Below are positions 6,894-13,504 of a stretch of DNA of 20,681 bases, piece by piece. Location of the stretch: positions 1 to 20,681 of the forward strand of contig CBIFWW010000049.1 of NCBI GenBank assembly GCA_966186435.1. Reading direction: 5' to 3'. The notes beneath the pieces are model-generated. The model did not search any database and was not told the DNA's origin. It saw nothing but the letters and a program-made list of their open reading frames with translations. Made by a program: the position numbers and the translations under genes. Every line of letters starts with the position of its first letter. Position 1 is the stretch's first letter. Source of the DNA: CBIFWW01 sp966186435. GTDB taxonomy: Bacteria; Pseudomonadota; Gammaproteobacteria; Enterobacterales; Enterobacteriaceae.

Positions 6894-6901
6894 TTATAAA
6901 T
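6894..6901. repeat. Target site duplication TTATAAAT, right copy
   Basis: Exact copy of 4671–4678, directly beside the right inverted repeat. Confidence 0.93.
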
Positions 6902-6905
6902 ACAG
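6894..6905. promoter_or_regulatory. Right part of the interrupted LexA box
   Basis: TTATAAATACAG supplies the ACAG half of the operator whose CTGT half lies at 4667–4670. On the minus strand it reads CTGTATTTATAA and overlaps the -10 element TATACT, the usual place for LexA repression. Confidence 0.75.
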
Positions 6906-6931
6906 TATATTGTCACAGGTATTTTCTTCAA
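6904..6931 (-). promoter_or_regulatory. Orphaned sigma70 promoter of the former SOS operon
   Basis: On the minus strand TTGAAG (6931–6926) and TATACT (6909–6904) are separated by 16 bp. Without the insertion the start codon of the 79-aa gene would lie about 40 bp downstream. Now the promoter points into the right end of the element, with a broken LexA site, so it may be constitutive and make RNA antisense to the transposase. Confidence 0.65.
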
Positions 6932-7016
6932 TCAGACTTTCAGCTGCCCTGATGCGAAACATGGGTAAGCGTATAAATTGAGCGCAGAATTATTTTTGTA
7001 AAAGTACAATCTGTTG

Positions 7017-7045
7017 TTGACGGGTAGCACCAACGGTTCTATTAT
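7017..7045 (+). promoter_or_regulatory. Strong sigma70-like promoter of the conversion cassette
   Basis: TTGACG (7017–7022), exactly 17 bp, then TATTAT (7040–7045). The predicted start is near 7052, giving a leader of about 45 nt before the 57-aa gene. No operator-like palindrome is obvious, so expression in the lysogen is likely. The rest of 6902–7096 contains only this and the orphaned minus-strand promoter. Confidence 0.7.
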
Positions 7046-7096
7046 TACTTTCAGAGGTAGCGGATAACCCGCGGCCCACCCCGTAAGGAAGAGCAA

Positions 7097-7270
7097 ATGA
7101 GCAACGCAATGACACAAGCCGAATTAGCCAAAGTTAATGCTGAGATAGCCAAACTGATTGCTGAGACATCAAAATTAAACCGCGAATCAGCCTGGTATCC
7201 AATTGTAGTTGCGTCGGGCCTTATAGGCGCCGTAGCTACAATCACGACGGTTTTGCTCAAATTCATTTAA
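7097..7270 (+). CDS. Small single-pass membrane protein with N-terminal helix
   Basis: A 57-aa protein beginning MSNAMTQAELAKVNAEIAKL. Residues 1–30 are polar with regular hydrophobic positions, suggesting an amphipathic or coiled helix. Residues 34–55 (YPIVVASGLIGAVATITTVLL) form one membrane segment. AAGGAAGAG before the ATG supports this start. It is the first gene after the promoter at 7017–7045. I do not recognise a family with known function; such small helix-plus-membrane proteins are common among prophage accessory genes. Confidence 0.7.
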   Translation: MSNAMTQAELAKVNAEIAKLIAETSKLNRESAWYPIVVASGLIGAVATITTVLLKFI

Positions 7271-7292
7271 AAATAAGCCCCTTCGGGGGCTT
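7269..7292 (-). terminator. Terminator oriented for leftward (late) transcription
   Basis: AAGCCCC (7275–7281) and GGGGCTT (7286–7292) form a 7-bp stem with a TTCG loop. On the plus strand no T-run follows, but on the minus strand the stem is followed by ATTTTT. It therefore stops minus-strand RNA best. The nearest minus-strand genes are the tail fibre genes ending at 8120, so the late message would run antisense through 7310–8130 before stopping here. Some plus-strand termination is possible. Confidence 0.6.
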
Positions 7293-7309
7293 CTCAACAC
7301 TGGTGAGCC

Positions 7310-7573
7310 ATGCGACTGATTAATGAATACAATGCCCCCCATGTTGATGATCTGCTTAAGTTAAAAGATGACTTGGGGTACACTGGTACAGATATGGCCG
7401 AGCTAGCTGGTGTGGTTGGGAATAGTCAGTGGCGCAAATACACTGGTCGTGAGAACCCACGCGCAATTAGCCCACATATTCTTTTTTATATGGCGGCTCA
7501 ACTGGCCTTAAATCCTGATGAACTCAATCGTGTTATTGAAAAAATGCGTGAGTTGGGCGCGGAACTAAAATGA
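7310..7573 (+). CDS. Small prophage HTH-like (XRE-type) protein
   Basis: An 87-aa protein, MRLINEYNAPHVDDLLKLK at the start. The stretch LGYTGTDMAELAGVVGNSQWRKYTG (about 23–47) has the helix-turn-helix spacing of Cro/XRE-like domains, with W42-R43-K44 in the presumed recognition helix. The C-terminus is helical. I recall close relatives in other tailed prophages, usually called XRE family regulators, with no studied target. It lies in the cassette after the membrane-protein gene and its stop overlaps the next start (ATGA), so the two are translationally coupled. It might regulate the cassette or late genes; that is inference. Confidence 0.7.
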   Translation: MRLINEYNAPHVDDLLKLKDDLGYTGTDMAELAGVVGNSQWRKYTGRENPRAISPHILFYMAAQLALNPDELNRVIEKMRELGAELK

Positions 7574-8130
7574 TGAATAAATCGAATAAGGAGCATCTTA
7601 AAGAGTGCCTTCGCAATGAAGTTATGATGAGCGAAAAGGATTTTTCCTGGCTACGTACCCTGCACAAAGCGTTTAAATGCCCTGAGCGGCGGTACATTTT
7701 TTGGTGGCGCGTCGCTTCATACCTTCATTCGACTTCAAGCAAATTTCGCCGTTCACGTGCAAAAAGCATCAATCGCAAGCTTATTAAGAAATATGGATGC
7801 GAAATTCAACTTGGTGCATATATTGGCCCTGGGATTGTAATTAGCCATCATAATGGAATTGTCATCAATGGATGTGCGATGATAGGTTCTGCTTTCAGAG
7901 TTAGACAAAATACAACAATTGGCATTGGCGGTGGAACTAAACCGCCAACGCAGAAACCACGCATTACTATTGGTGATAATGTTACAGTAGGCGCAGGTAC
8001 ATGCATAATTTCAAATAACATTTCCATAGGAAATAATGTTGAAATTGGAGCTATGACCTTTATTAATAAGGATGTGCCAAATAATTGTTTGGTTTACTCA
8101 GAAAAGAAAATGGTCATTACTAAAAAATGA
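7570..8130 (+). CDS. Left-handed beta-helix O-acetyltransferase (CysE/WcaB-like)
   Basis: A 186-aa protein. After an N-terminal helical part (about 1–75), hexapeptide repeats form a left-handed beta-helix: LGAYIGPGIVISHHNGIVIN, then IGSAFRVRQNTTIG, then ITIGDNVTVGAGTCIISNN, SIGNNVEIGAMTFI and the DVPNNCLVYS cap. The His pair in ISHHNGIVI corresponds to the catalytic histidine of serine acetyltransferases. It is too short for CysE (about 270 aa) and nearer in size to capsule/O-antigen acetyltransferases, so acetyl transfer from acetyl-CoA to a surface sugar is the better guess. That would fit lysogenic conversion that changes the phage receptor. ATG 7570 overlaps the preceding stop; ATG 7573 is an alternative. 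Its 3' end overlaps the tail fibre assembly gene by 11 bp, tail to tail. Confidence 0.8.
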   Translation: MMNKSNKEHLKECLRNEVMMSEKDFSWLRTLHKAFKCPERRYIFWWRVASYLHSTSSKFRRSRAKSINRKLIKKYGCEIQLGAYIGPGIVISHHNGIVINGCAMIGSAFRVRQNTTIGIGGGTKPPTQKPRITIGDNVTVGAGTCIISNNISIGNNVEIGAMTFINKDVPNNCLVYSEKKMVITKK

Positions 8131-8707
8131 ATTTGTTTGCTGGGGTTTCAGGGAAAACAATCTCAGGTGCAGAGGATACAGCAACTCGCAACAATAAAAC
8201 CCGATACTCCTTCCAGATAGTTAATGAGTCAAGTTCATCCTGCGTTGCGATGCCCATTAGTTGGGCATCCTCAAGGGTTTGAATGATGTTAGCAGCCTTG
8301 GACATAAGCTCAGATTTTAATTCCTTAGCAGAGGCAACAGCAGCATTTTTTTCAGCTTCCAAATCTTTAACCCATTTTGAGCCATCCCATTTCATAAATC
8401 CATTATCTGTGGGTTTCATTACCAAATGCTTAGGTAATTTTCCTAAGAATTCAATATGTACCTCTTCACCATTATCAGAATTGTACATAACTTTCCCTCT
8501 ATGGTCTTCAACAACAGTCCATTGTTTGCCATCATAAACAGCTACCATATTTACATTGACATCAGGCGGAATTAAATCCGTACAGAACGCAGGCAGACCA
8601 GTATGTGCCGGAACATAAACGTCCCCCGAGCCAATATATTCGTTAGTATCAGATCGGAAATTATAAATTCTAATAACCTGTGGTTGTTCAGAAATTTTAA
8701 AAGCCAT
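8120..8707 (-). CDS. Tail fibre assembly protein (P2 gpG-like)
   Basis: A 195-aa protein of the tail fibre assembly (lambda Tfa/P2 G) type. The N-terminal half has the YIGSGDVYVPAHTGLPAFCT segment and a middle part with KWDGSKWVKDLEAEKNAAVA. The C-terminus carries DSLTIWKEYRVLLLRV, near-diagnostic of the family. Such proteins help fold or trimerise the fibre and may stay bound to its tip. The start overlaps the fibre stop by one base (TAATG), indicating coupling. It is the last gene of the late operon. Confidence 0.88.
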   Translation of the reverse strand: MAFKISEQPQVIRIYNFRSDTNEYIGSGDVYVPAHTGLPAFCTDLIPPDVNVNMVAVYDGKQWTVVEDHRGKVMYNSDNGEEVHIEFLGKLPKHLVMKPTDNGFMKWDGSKWVKDLEAEKNAAVASAKELKSELMSKAANIIQTLEDAQLMGIATQDELDSLTIWKEYRVLLLRVAVSSAPEIVFPETPANKFIF

Positions 8708-9885
8708 TATGCAAGCCTCACAATATAGTTATAAGCTACGTTTTTAACAGTGTTTTCTACATTACCGAATGCATTAACAGTAATCGTGTGGCTATGCGCC
8801 CCAATACCTACCGTATGAGCGTGAGCACCTATCCCCACGCTGTGGGCATGGTTCCCTGAACTCGCAGCGGTTCCTGAAATGCTGTGTGTGTGTGCCCCGG
8901 CTGCTTCAGTTGTAATTGTACTTTCACGGCTATTTCGCCCATCTGCCGCAAAAGGAGGTGACGCAGTGCCATCAGCTGAACCAGTCCCTGGTACGCCGTG
9001 AGTGTGATTTCCTGAACTCGCAGCGGTACCACTTATACTATGAGCATGGGCGCCAGTTGTATTGGAGGTCTTGGTTCCATAATCAAACGTGCTGGTTGTT
9101 TTAGTACCGAGATCAGTATTCGATGCGCTCCCGCTGTGGTTGTGCGACTTAACTCCATCCCCTTCCTGAGATAAAACACTACGGCCTACAGATGGTTTGC
9201 CTTTTATTACCCAGCCTCGCATATCAGGAATAACACCTGTTGTATAAGCCAAGGCTAACTTGGGATATTTCGATTTATCGAAAGTTTGCCCCGCCATAAT
9301 TGCCCATCCATCGGGAGGGATGTCTGTCGGCCAGGGTTGCGGTATTCCTACAGGAAGGACGTCATTAATTTGTAATGTTGCCAGCTCTCCTAAGCCCAGA
9401 TTCAAACGGGATTTACTCTTGTCTCTCACATCTCCCAAATTGCCATCCTGACGTAAAAATAACCCATCACCCGTTGCAACATTTAGTTCAATAGTAGCTG
9501 ACTCAGATACAGCTAAACGAAACTGAATGTTTACACTAACTCCCCCTTCCGGCTTTTCAATGGCGGCACAGTTAGAGATTGCATATAGCTCGCCTTTATC
9601 CGTAAGCAACCCACTCTCACGAACTGTAAAACCACCCACATTAGCCGGAATAGATAGATAGGCAATAAACTGATTGGGCTGATCCTGGGACACTTCCAGA
9701 GATGAAATTGCCCCTCGGTAAACCTCCCGATTTAGTTTTGTTTTGGCAGGATCAGGAGTAACCGCCTGCCCGTTGCCATCACCAATAACAAAGTCAGTAA
9801 TTTTAACTGGCGTACCATTAGCTGACGAGGCAGCCTCGAGCGCCTTACCCTGATTTGTCAATGTGCTGTAATACTTAACCGCCAT
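8707..9885 (-). CDS. Tail fibre protein (P2 gpH-like) with histidine-rich tip
   Basis: A 392-aa protein. Residues about 1–150 match the P2-type fibre base (MAVKYYSTLTNQGKALE and TVRESGLLTDKGELYAI). A phage collar domain follows at about 180–240 (VGIPQPWPTDIPPDGWAIMAG and IPDMRGWVIKG). The last 140 residues are Gly/Ser/His-rich with repeated HxH pairs (GAHAHS, GNHTHG, GAHTHS, GNHAHS, GAHAHT, GAHSHT), a pattern that binds metal ions in T4-type fibre tips. It is shorter than P2 H (669 aa). ATG 9885 is chosen for the preceding GGGGAA and the conserved start. It recognises the host surface, and the repeats suggest room for length change. Confidence 0.9.
   Translation of the reverse strand: MAVKYYSTLTNQGKALEAASSANGTPVKITDFVIGDGNGQAVTPDPAKTKLNREVYRGAISSLEVSQDQPNQFIAYLSIPANVGGFTVRESGLLTDKGELYAISNCAAIEKPEGGVSVNIQFRLAVSESATIELNVATGDGLFLRQDGNLGDVRDKSKSRLNLGLGELATLQINDVLPVGIPQPWPTDIPPDGWAIMAGQTFDKSKYPKLALAYTTGVIPDMRGWVIKGKPSVGRSVLSQEGDGVKSHNHSGSASNTDLGTKTTSTFDYGTKTSNTTGAHAHSISGTAASSGNHTHGVPGTGSADGTASPPFAADGRNSRESTITTEAAGAHTHSISGTAASSGNHAHSVGIGAHAHTVGIGAHSHTITVNAFGNVENTVKNVAYNYIVRLA
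8855..9027 (-). repeat. Internal duplication in the tail fibre gene, 156-bp offset
   Basis: CCTGAACTCGCAGCGGT occurs exactly at 8855–8871 and 9011–9027. It lies within a longer repeat in which HSISGTAASSGNH appears twice, 52 codons apart. Flanking HxH units differ by single residues. This looks like an in-frame duplication that has started to diverge. Confidence 0.8.
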
Positions 9886-9886
9886 G

Positions 9887-10441
9887 TTATTCCCCGGCTT
9901 CAATTACGATATCTATATGGGCCGTGACAGCCCCACCCATGTAATAAACACCCTTGCCACCAAGATCCGCAATGACATCAATCGTGCTTAGCTGGCTGCG
10001 TAAATTCTTCGATTTTTCGACTTGTCGTCGGATACTGTCGTACAACCCCTGATCTATGGCCTGGAGGCTGTAGACTTCAATGCGAAACGTATACGGTTCT
10101 CTACGAGGCTCATCCTCCCACCATTCAATAACGGTAGTTGGCAAACTCACGGCACCCAGTGAGCGTCTGACCGCCCCGGCAGTCCCCCTGTGTTGATGAA
10201 CGTATGCAGCATCACGAATAACCTGTCGCTTATCCTCTTCACTCCAGCTGTCTTCCCAAAAATCCACGGCATATTCCCAGGCCAGCCAGGGCAAAAGCGC
10301 TACAGGGCATCGGTCAGGGTCTTTAACATCGCGGATAATATTAGTATCCAGAGCCAGGATTTGCTCTGTACTAGCCTCTTCCTGGGAGCGCTCTGAGGGT
10401 AGCGAGGAGAATGGCAATAATGATTTAAATTTATCAGCCAT
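9887..10441 (-). CDS. Baseplate/tail protein I (P2 gpI-like)
   Basis: A 184-aa protein (P2 I is 176 aa). It contains the family signature of CPVALLPWLAWEYAVDFW, KRQVIRDAAYVHQHRGT and AVRRSL at residues about 45–95. gpI joins the baseplate wedge and connects it to the fibres. The ATG at 10441 (MADKFKSLLP) is chosen as the usual start; an ATG three codons upstream exists. It overlaps gene J by 8 bp and ends one base before the fibre start. Confidence 0.92.
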   Translation of the reverse strand: MADKFKSLLPFSSLPSERSQEEASTEQILALDTNIIRDVKDPDRCPVALLPWLAWEYAVDFWEDSWSEEDKRQVIRDAAYVHQHRGTAGAVRRSLGAVSLPTTVIEWWEDEPRREPYTFRIEVYSLQAIDQGLYDSIRRQVEKSKNLRSQLSTIDVIADLGGKGVYYMGGAVTAHIDIVIEAGE

Positions 10442-11351
10442 CACTACCACCAGTAATAGTTACGTTGATACTCGTGCACCACGGCGCTTTACCGGGCGCT
10501 GGTTCAATATCAGCAGTAGGGCTTATCAACTTCACCCGCAAAACACCCGGTTGCTGAAGGCAAGCATAGATTGCTGACAGCGGTAGAATGTTCTGGATTC
10601 TGTGCGATAACGATGCGTAATTTGTCACTACTTCAATAGCATTATTCAATACGGTAGCGGCATCCGGGCCATCGGGAATATCTAATTGGGCTTCAATACT
10701 ATAATTAGCAATAGAGGCACTTTTGACGCTGACAAAATCTGTTAATGGCCGGATATCATCGGCACTTAATTTGTTGCTTACCCGTTTGAGTATTTCTTCG
10801 TTTGCAGTGCCATCCCCTTCCCGCGCCAGTACATAAACATCAACCTCTCCCGGACGATTATGTGTTTCTGGGCCATAGGCATCAGCATCCAGTATCTTTT
10901 GGTTATCAGCCGATTTAGTGTGAAAGCGATAAGCATTGCGAGCGCCTGCTGTATTAAGCTGCGCCCAACTCAACTGTATTCGCGCCCTGTAAGCTGCGTC
11001 ATCTTCATAGACCGCCTCAACAGGAGGGATCGCATCAAGGTCGGCAGGGATAATAATCTGGCGCTCAACGTTAAAGCCTGCGCCCAATTGATCCAAATCA
11101 GAGCCGGTAGAGCTGGCGAGAAATACAGCCCTGACTGCATCATTGACGCGCTGGAAGGCCAGTGTGAGCTGATACGCATTAACCTCGCCCTGTTTAAACG
11201 TAGGGTCAGACTCCACCAACGCATCAAACGCTGGATCAAGTTCTCGCAGCCGTGCCAACCAGCGCGAGAAAATATTGGATGCATCGGGGGCAATAATGGC
11301 ATCAGGCACTGACAGCTCGGATAAATTGATTACATCATAGCTTGTTGCCAT
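10434..11351 (-). CDS. Baseplate wedge protein J
   Basis: A 305-aa protein, against 302 aa for P2 J. Typical parts are the N-terminal LSELSVPDAI, DPTFKQGEVNAYQL, the central YEDDAAYRARIQLS and the later GPETHNRPGEVDVYVLAREGDG. J-type proteins form the baseplate wedge with W and I in contractile tails. The start overlaps the end of W by 17 bp, so the W-J-I order is kept and tightly coupled. Confidence 0.94.
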   Translation of the reverse strand: MATSYDVINLSELSVPDAIIAPDASNIFSRWLARLRELDPAFDALVESDPTFKQGEVNAYQLTLAFQRVNDAVRAVFLASSTGSDLDQLGAGFNVERQIIIPADLDAIPPVEAVYEDDAAYRARIQLSWAQLNTAGARNAYRFHTKSADNQKILDADAYGPETHNRPGEVDVYVLAREGDGTANEEILKRVSNKLSADDIRPLTDFVSVKSASIANYSIEAQLDIPDGPDAATVLNNAIEVVTNYASLSHRIQNILPLSAIYACLQQPGVLRVKLISPTADIEPAPGKAPWCTSINVTITGGSDG

Positions 11352-11691
11352 AAAGGTCTAGTCCCTCAATCTTAATAGGTTCATTACTTTCGTTATTAAT
11401 TCCTTCAATATCCAGAATGCAGGAACTGTCAACTTCAGATGAATATGTGACAGAAACTCTGGTGACCTTAATTCGTGGCTCCCAACGCGCCAGTGCAGCA
11501 GCCGTTGCTGAAATTATTCGCAAACGGGTTAACTCATCCTTTGGATTATCAATCAGCGAGAATAAGTCGCTGCCATAATCCCTGACCAGTACACGGCTTC
11601 CTATCGGCGTGGTTAAAATATCGCTAATTGATTGTCTCAGATGTGCCGACCCCGACAGGCGTTTGCCCGTCTGACGATTTACACCATTCAT
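11335..11691 (-). CDS. Baseplate wedge protein W (gp25-like lysozyme fold)
   Basis: A 118-aa protein (P2 W is 115 aa). HLRQSISDILTTPIGSRVL and RDYGSDLFSLID are the family hallmark, followed by a RRWEP-like ARWEPRIKV. T4 gp25 and its relatives start sheath assembly at the baseplate. It is 8 bp downstream of gene D and overlaps J. Confidence 0.94.
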   Translation of the reverse strand: MNGVNRQTGKRLSGSAHLRQSISDILTTPIGSRVLVRDYGSDLFSLIDNPKDELTRLRIISATAAALARWEPRIKVTRVSVTYSSEVDSSCILDIEGINNESNEPIKIEGLDLYGNKL

Positions 11692-11699
11692 AAAAATCC

Positions 11700-12839
11700 T
11701 TAGCCGAAGTAGTTCGGCCCGGTTTTATCTTTGCCTGAAGACTTTTTCTTTTTCGCTTCGGCTTTTTGTTGATGCTTGATATCTACAACTAAATTCCAGC
11801 TGTAACTTAACCCTGCTGACGTTAAATTAAATACAAGAGATTCCACCAACCAATTCCTGTCTTCGCGTTCACCAAATCCTGCCGTAATAACGCGTGATTC
11901 AGCCGTAAGCGGGATGTGCTTCAATCGTGCAGGGCCGGTTATAGTCATTTTCCGTTCATTGCGGTTAGCCTGCGTTTTTTTTGACTGAGCATGTTGATCG
12001 GCTGCATTTTTGTGAGCCTGAGTCCAGGGATTAGAGAGTGAGGGGCCATCGTGATCTACCGTAGAAGTTTTTGTTTTACCGTCCGCCTCATCAAAATAGC
12101 GCACACTGATTTTGCCACCCTCTTTCTTTTTTTTTCCCGCCCCTGCTGATGTTGATGCCTTGCCTTCTGTACTTCCCCGCTCACCTTCAGAATAAGACCA
12201 GCTCGAAACTTCTGGTGGGGTGACCGTCACTGATGCCGTGCTCTTACCGCTGGCTGTCACGGCGGCACCCTGTTCCAGGAAAAGCCAGTAACCCCCTGAA
12301 GGTTTACTGACAGCGTTATATCTTTTAGCCAGGCGGGTCATGAGGCTGGCATCTGATTCAGCTACCTGATCAATATGGTCGACCTTAACGCTGGTAAATT
12401 TACTGGCCACTTTCGCCGTTAGCCCATTGTCTGTCGCTACGGTTTTAACGATATCAGCTAGCTGAATATCATCCCAGCTGCGGGTTTTATGACTCTGAAC
12501 ATCCCCGGTCTGTTTTTGTGAGTTCATGGGAGCGGCTGTGGCATAAATCTCTATACGCCGGGGAGGGCCACTACTGGAAACACCACTCACAACGAACCAG
12601 CCTTTATCCGTGAGTTTGTCATTAAAACCCAGCCCCAGGCGTAACCTTGCCCCCTTTTGTGGAAGAGCCAGCGTTTCAGAATGAAGCGTGATTTTTAGCT
12701 CATCCGCTTTAGCCGTTGCACCCCCATTATCAGTGAGAGTAAGTTCGGACAAACATTCACGGAGCGCTCTGCTAATGTCCTTCCCTTCCGCCGTAACGCT
12801 ATAGGTTGGCGCATACTCAGGGTTATTAATCTGTTCCAT
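11700..12839 (-). CDS. Tail hub protein D (P2 late control D)
   Basis: A 379-aa protein (P2 D is 387 aa). The N-terminal barrel domain has YSVTAEGKDISRALRECLSELTLTDN and the middle has DSLMTRLAKRYN-like DASLMTRLAKRYNAVSKPSGGYWLF. A Lys/Gly/Ser-rich linker (GAGKKKKEGGK) precedes the C-terminal SAGLSYSWNLVVD. It makes the hub beneath the spike, comparable to T4 gp27. Despite the historic name it is structural. The C-terminus is lysine-rich (KAEAKKKKSSGKDK). Confidence 0.93.
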   Translation of the reverse strand: MEQINNPEYAPTYSVTAEGKDISRALRECLSELTLTDNGGATAKADELKITLHSETLALPQKGARLRLGLGFNDKLTDKGWFVVSGVSSSGPPRRIEIYATAAPMNSQKQTGDVQSHKTRSWDDIQLADIVKTVATDNGLTAKVASKFTSVKVDHIDQVAESDASLMTRLAKRYNAVSKPSGGYWLFLEQGAAVTASGKSTASVTVTPPEVSSWSYSEGERGSTEGKASTSAGAGKKKKEGGKISVRYFDEADGKTKTSTVDHDGPSLSNPWTQAHKNAADQHAQSKKTQANRNERKMTITGPARLKHIPLTAESRVITAGFGEREDRNWLVESLVFNLTSAGLSYSWNLVVDIKHQQKAEAKKKKSSGKDKTGPNYFG

Positions 12840-12840
12840 G

Positions 12841-13056
12841 TTAATCCCATAAACTGGTAGTTAGCTCCACGGCTGCTGGCGGCAAGTCGGGAAGCGTAAT
12901 GATTACCCCAGCGGGATAAATCGCTCCCCAATCCGCCAGCCCCTGGTTGGCCTCCAGTACGCGCGTAACTGCGTCAGAAAGGCCAGCGTTGCCATATCTG
13001 GCGGCACAGATGGCATCCAGCACATCACCATCACGGGTTTGATATATCATCGGCAT
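12841..13056 (-). CDS. Tail protein X (LysM-like)
   Basis: A 71-aa protein, P2 X-like (67 aa). DGDVLDAICAARYG, LEANQGLADWGAIYPAG and ITLPD follow the X family pattern, a small LysM-type fold. It is thought to help the hub or spike interact with peptidoglycan. It overlaps the end of gene U by 26 bp and ends one base before D. Confidence 0.93.
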   Translation of the reverse strand: MPMIYQTRDGDVLDAICAARYGNAGLSDAVTRVLEANQGLADWGAIYPAGVIITLPDLPPAAVELTTSLWD

Positions 13057-13504
13057 AGTGTTTTATCGTCATCGTCCAGTTTTTATTACGCGCCCCACCA
13101 CCGGGAAGAAACCGTGAGGACGAATCGCTAAACTCCGTAATAACCCACCAGCCCAGCACATCCCCGGCTCCGCTCACTAATTGCTGCGGCTTTTGCTGAT
13201 CGGCAAGGTCATAGAGATCATTGACGGCATCCACACCTTTCCTGAAAAAAGCATGGCTTTCGCCTTCGAGTTTCACCGTTCTACCCGGCTTCCCTGTGTA
13301 CTGGAGCAAATCTTGTTTACCTATCCGCTCCTGCTCGTTCCATCGCCATGTAGCCTCGCGGGATAGTTGGTTATATGCAGTGGTATCAATTGAGAAAGCG
13401 AACTCACCCAACATCATCATCACCTTTGCTGCCTCACCGCTCCTGGCAGCGCTGGCGGTGGCTTGCCCTGAGTCCTCAATAGCGGGAATGATTTCATTGA
13501 ACAT
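13031..13504 (-). CDS. Tail protein U
   Basis: A 157-aa protein of the P2 U family (159 aa), with MMMLGEFAFSIDTTAYNQLSR near the start and the later SGAGDVLGWWVITEF. U is a tail completion/baseplate-region protein. The ATG at 13504 shares one base with the tape measure stop (TGATG). A start four codons upstream is possible but would overlap more. Confidence 0.9.
   Translation of the reverse strand: MFNEIIPAIEDSGQATASAARSGEAAKVMMMLGEFAFSIDTTAYNQLSREATWRWNEQERIGKQDLLQYTGKPGRTVKLEGESHAFFRKGVDAVNDLYDLADQQKPQQLVSGAGDVLGWWVITEFSDSSSRFLPGGGARNKNWTMTIKHYADDISNP

Noticed and set aside
8827..9032. Short overlapping frame inside the fibre gene
   Set aside because: It is a by-product of the repeated Gly/Ser/His coding in the true frame.
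8720..9070. CRISPR-like or other repeat array
   Set aside because: The repeats are in-frame protein repeats without uniform spacers.
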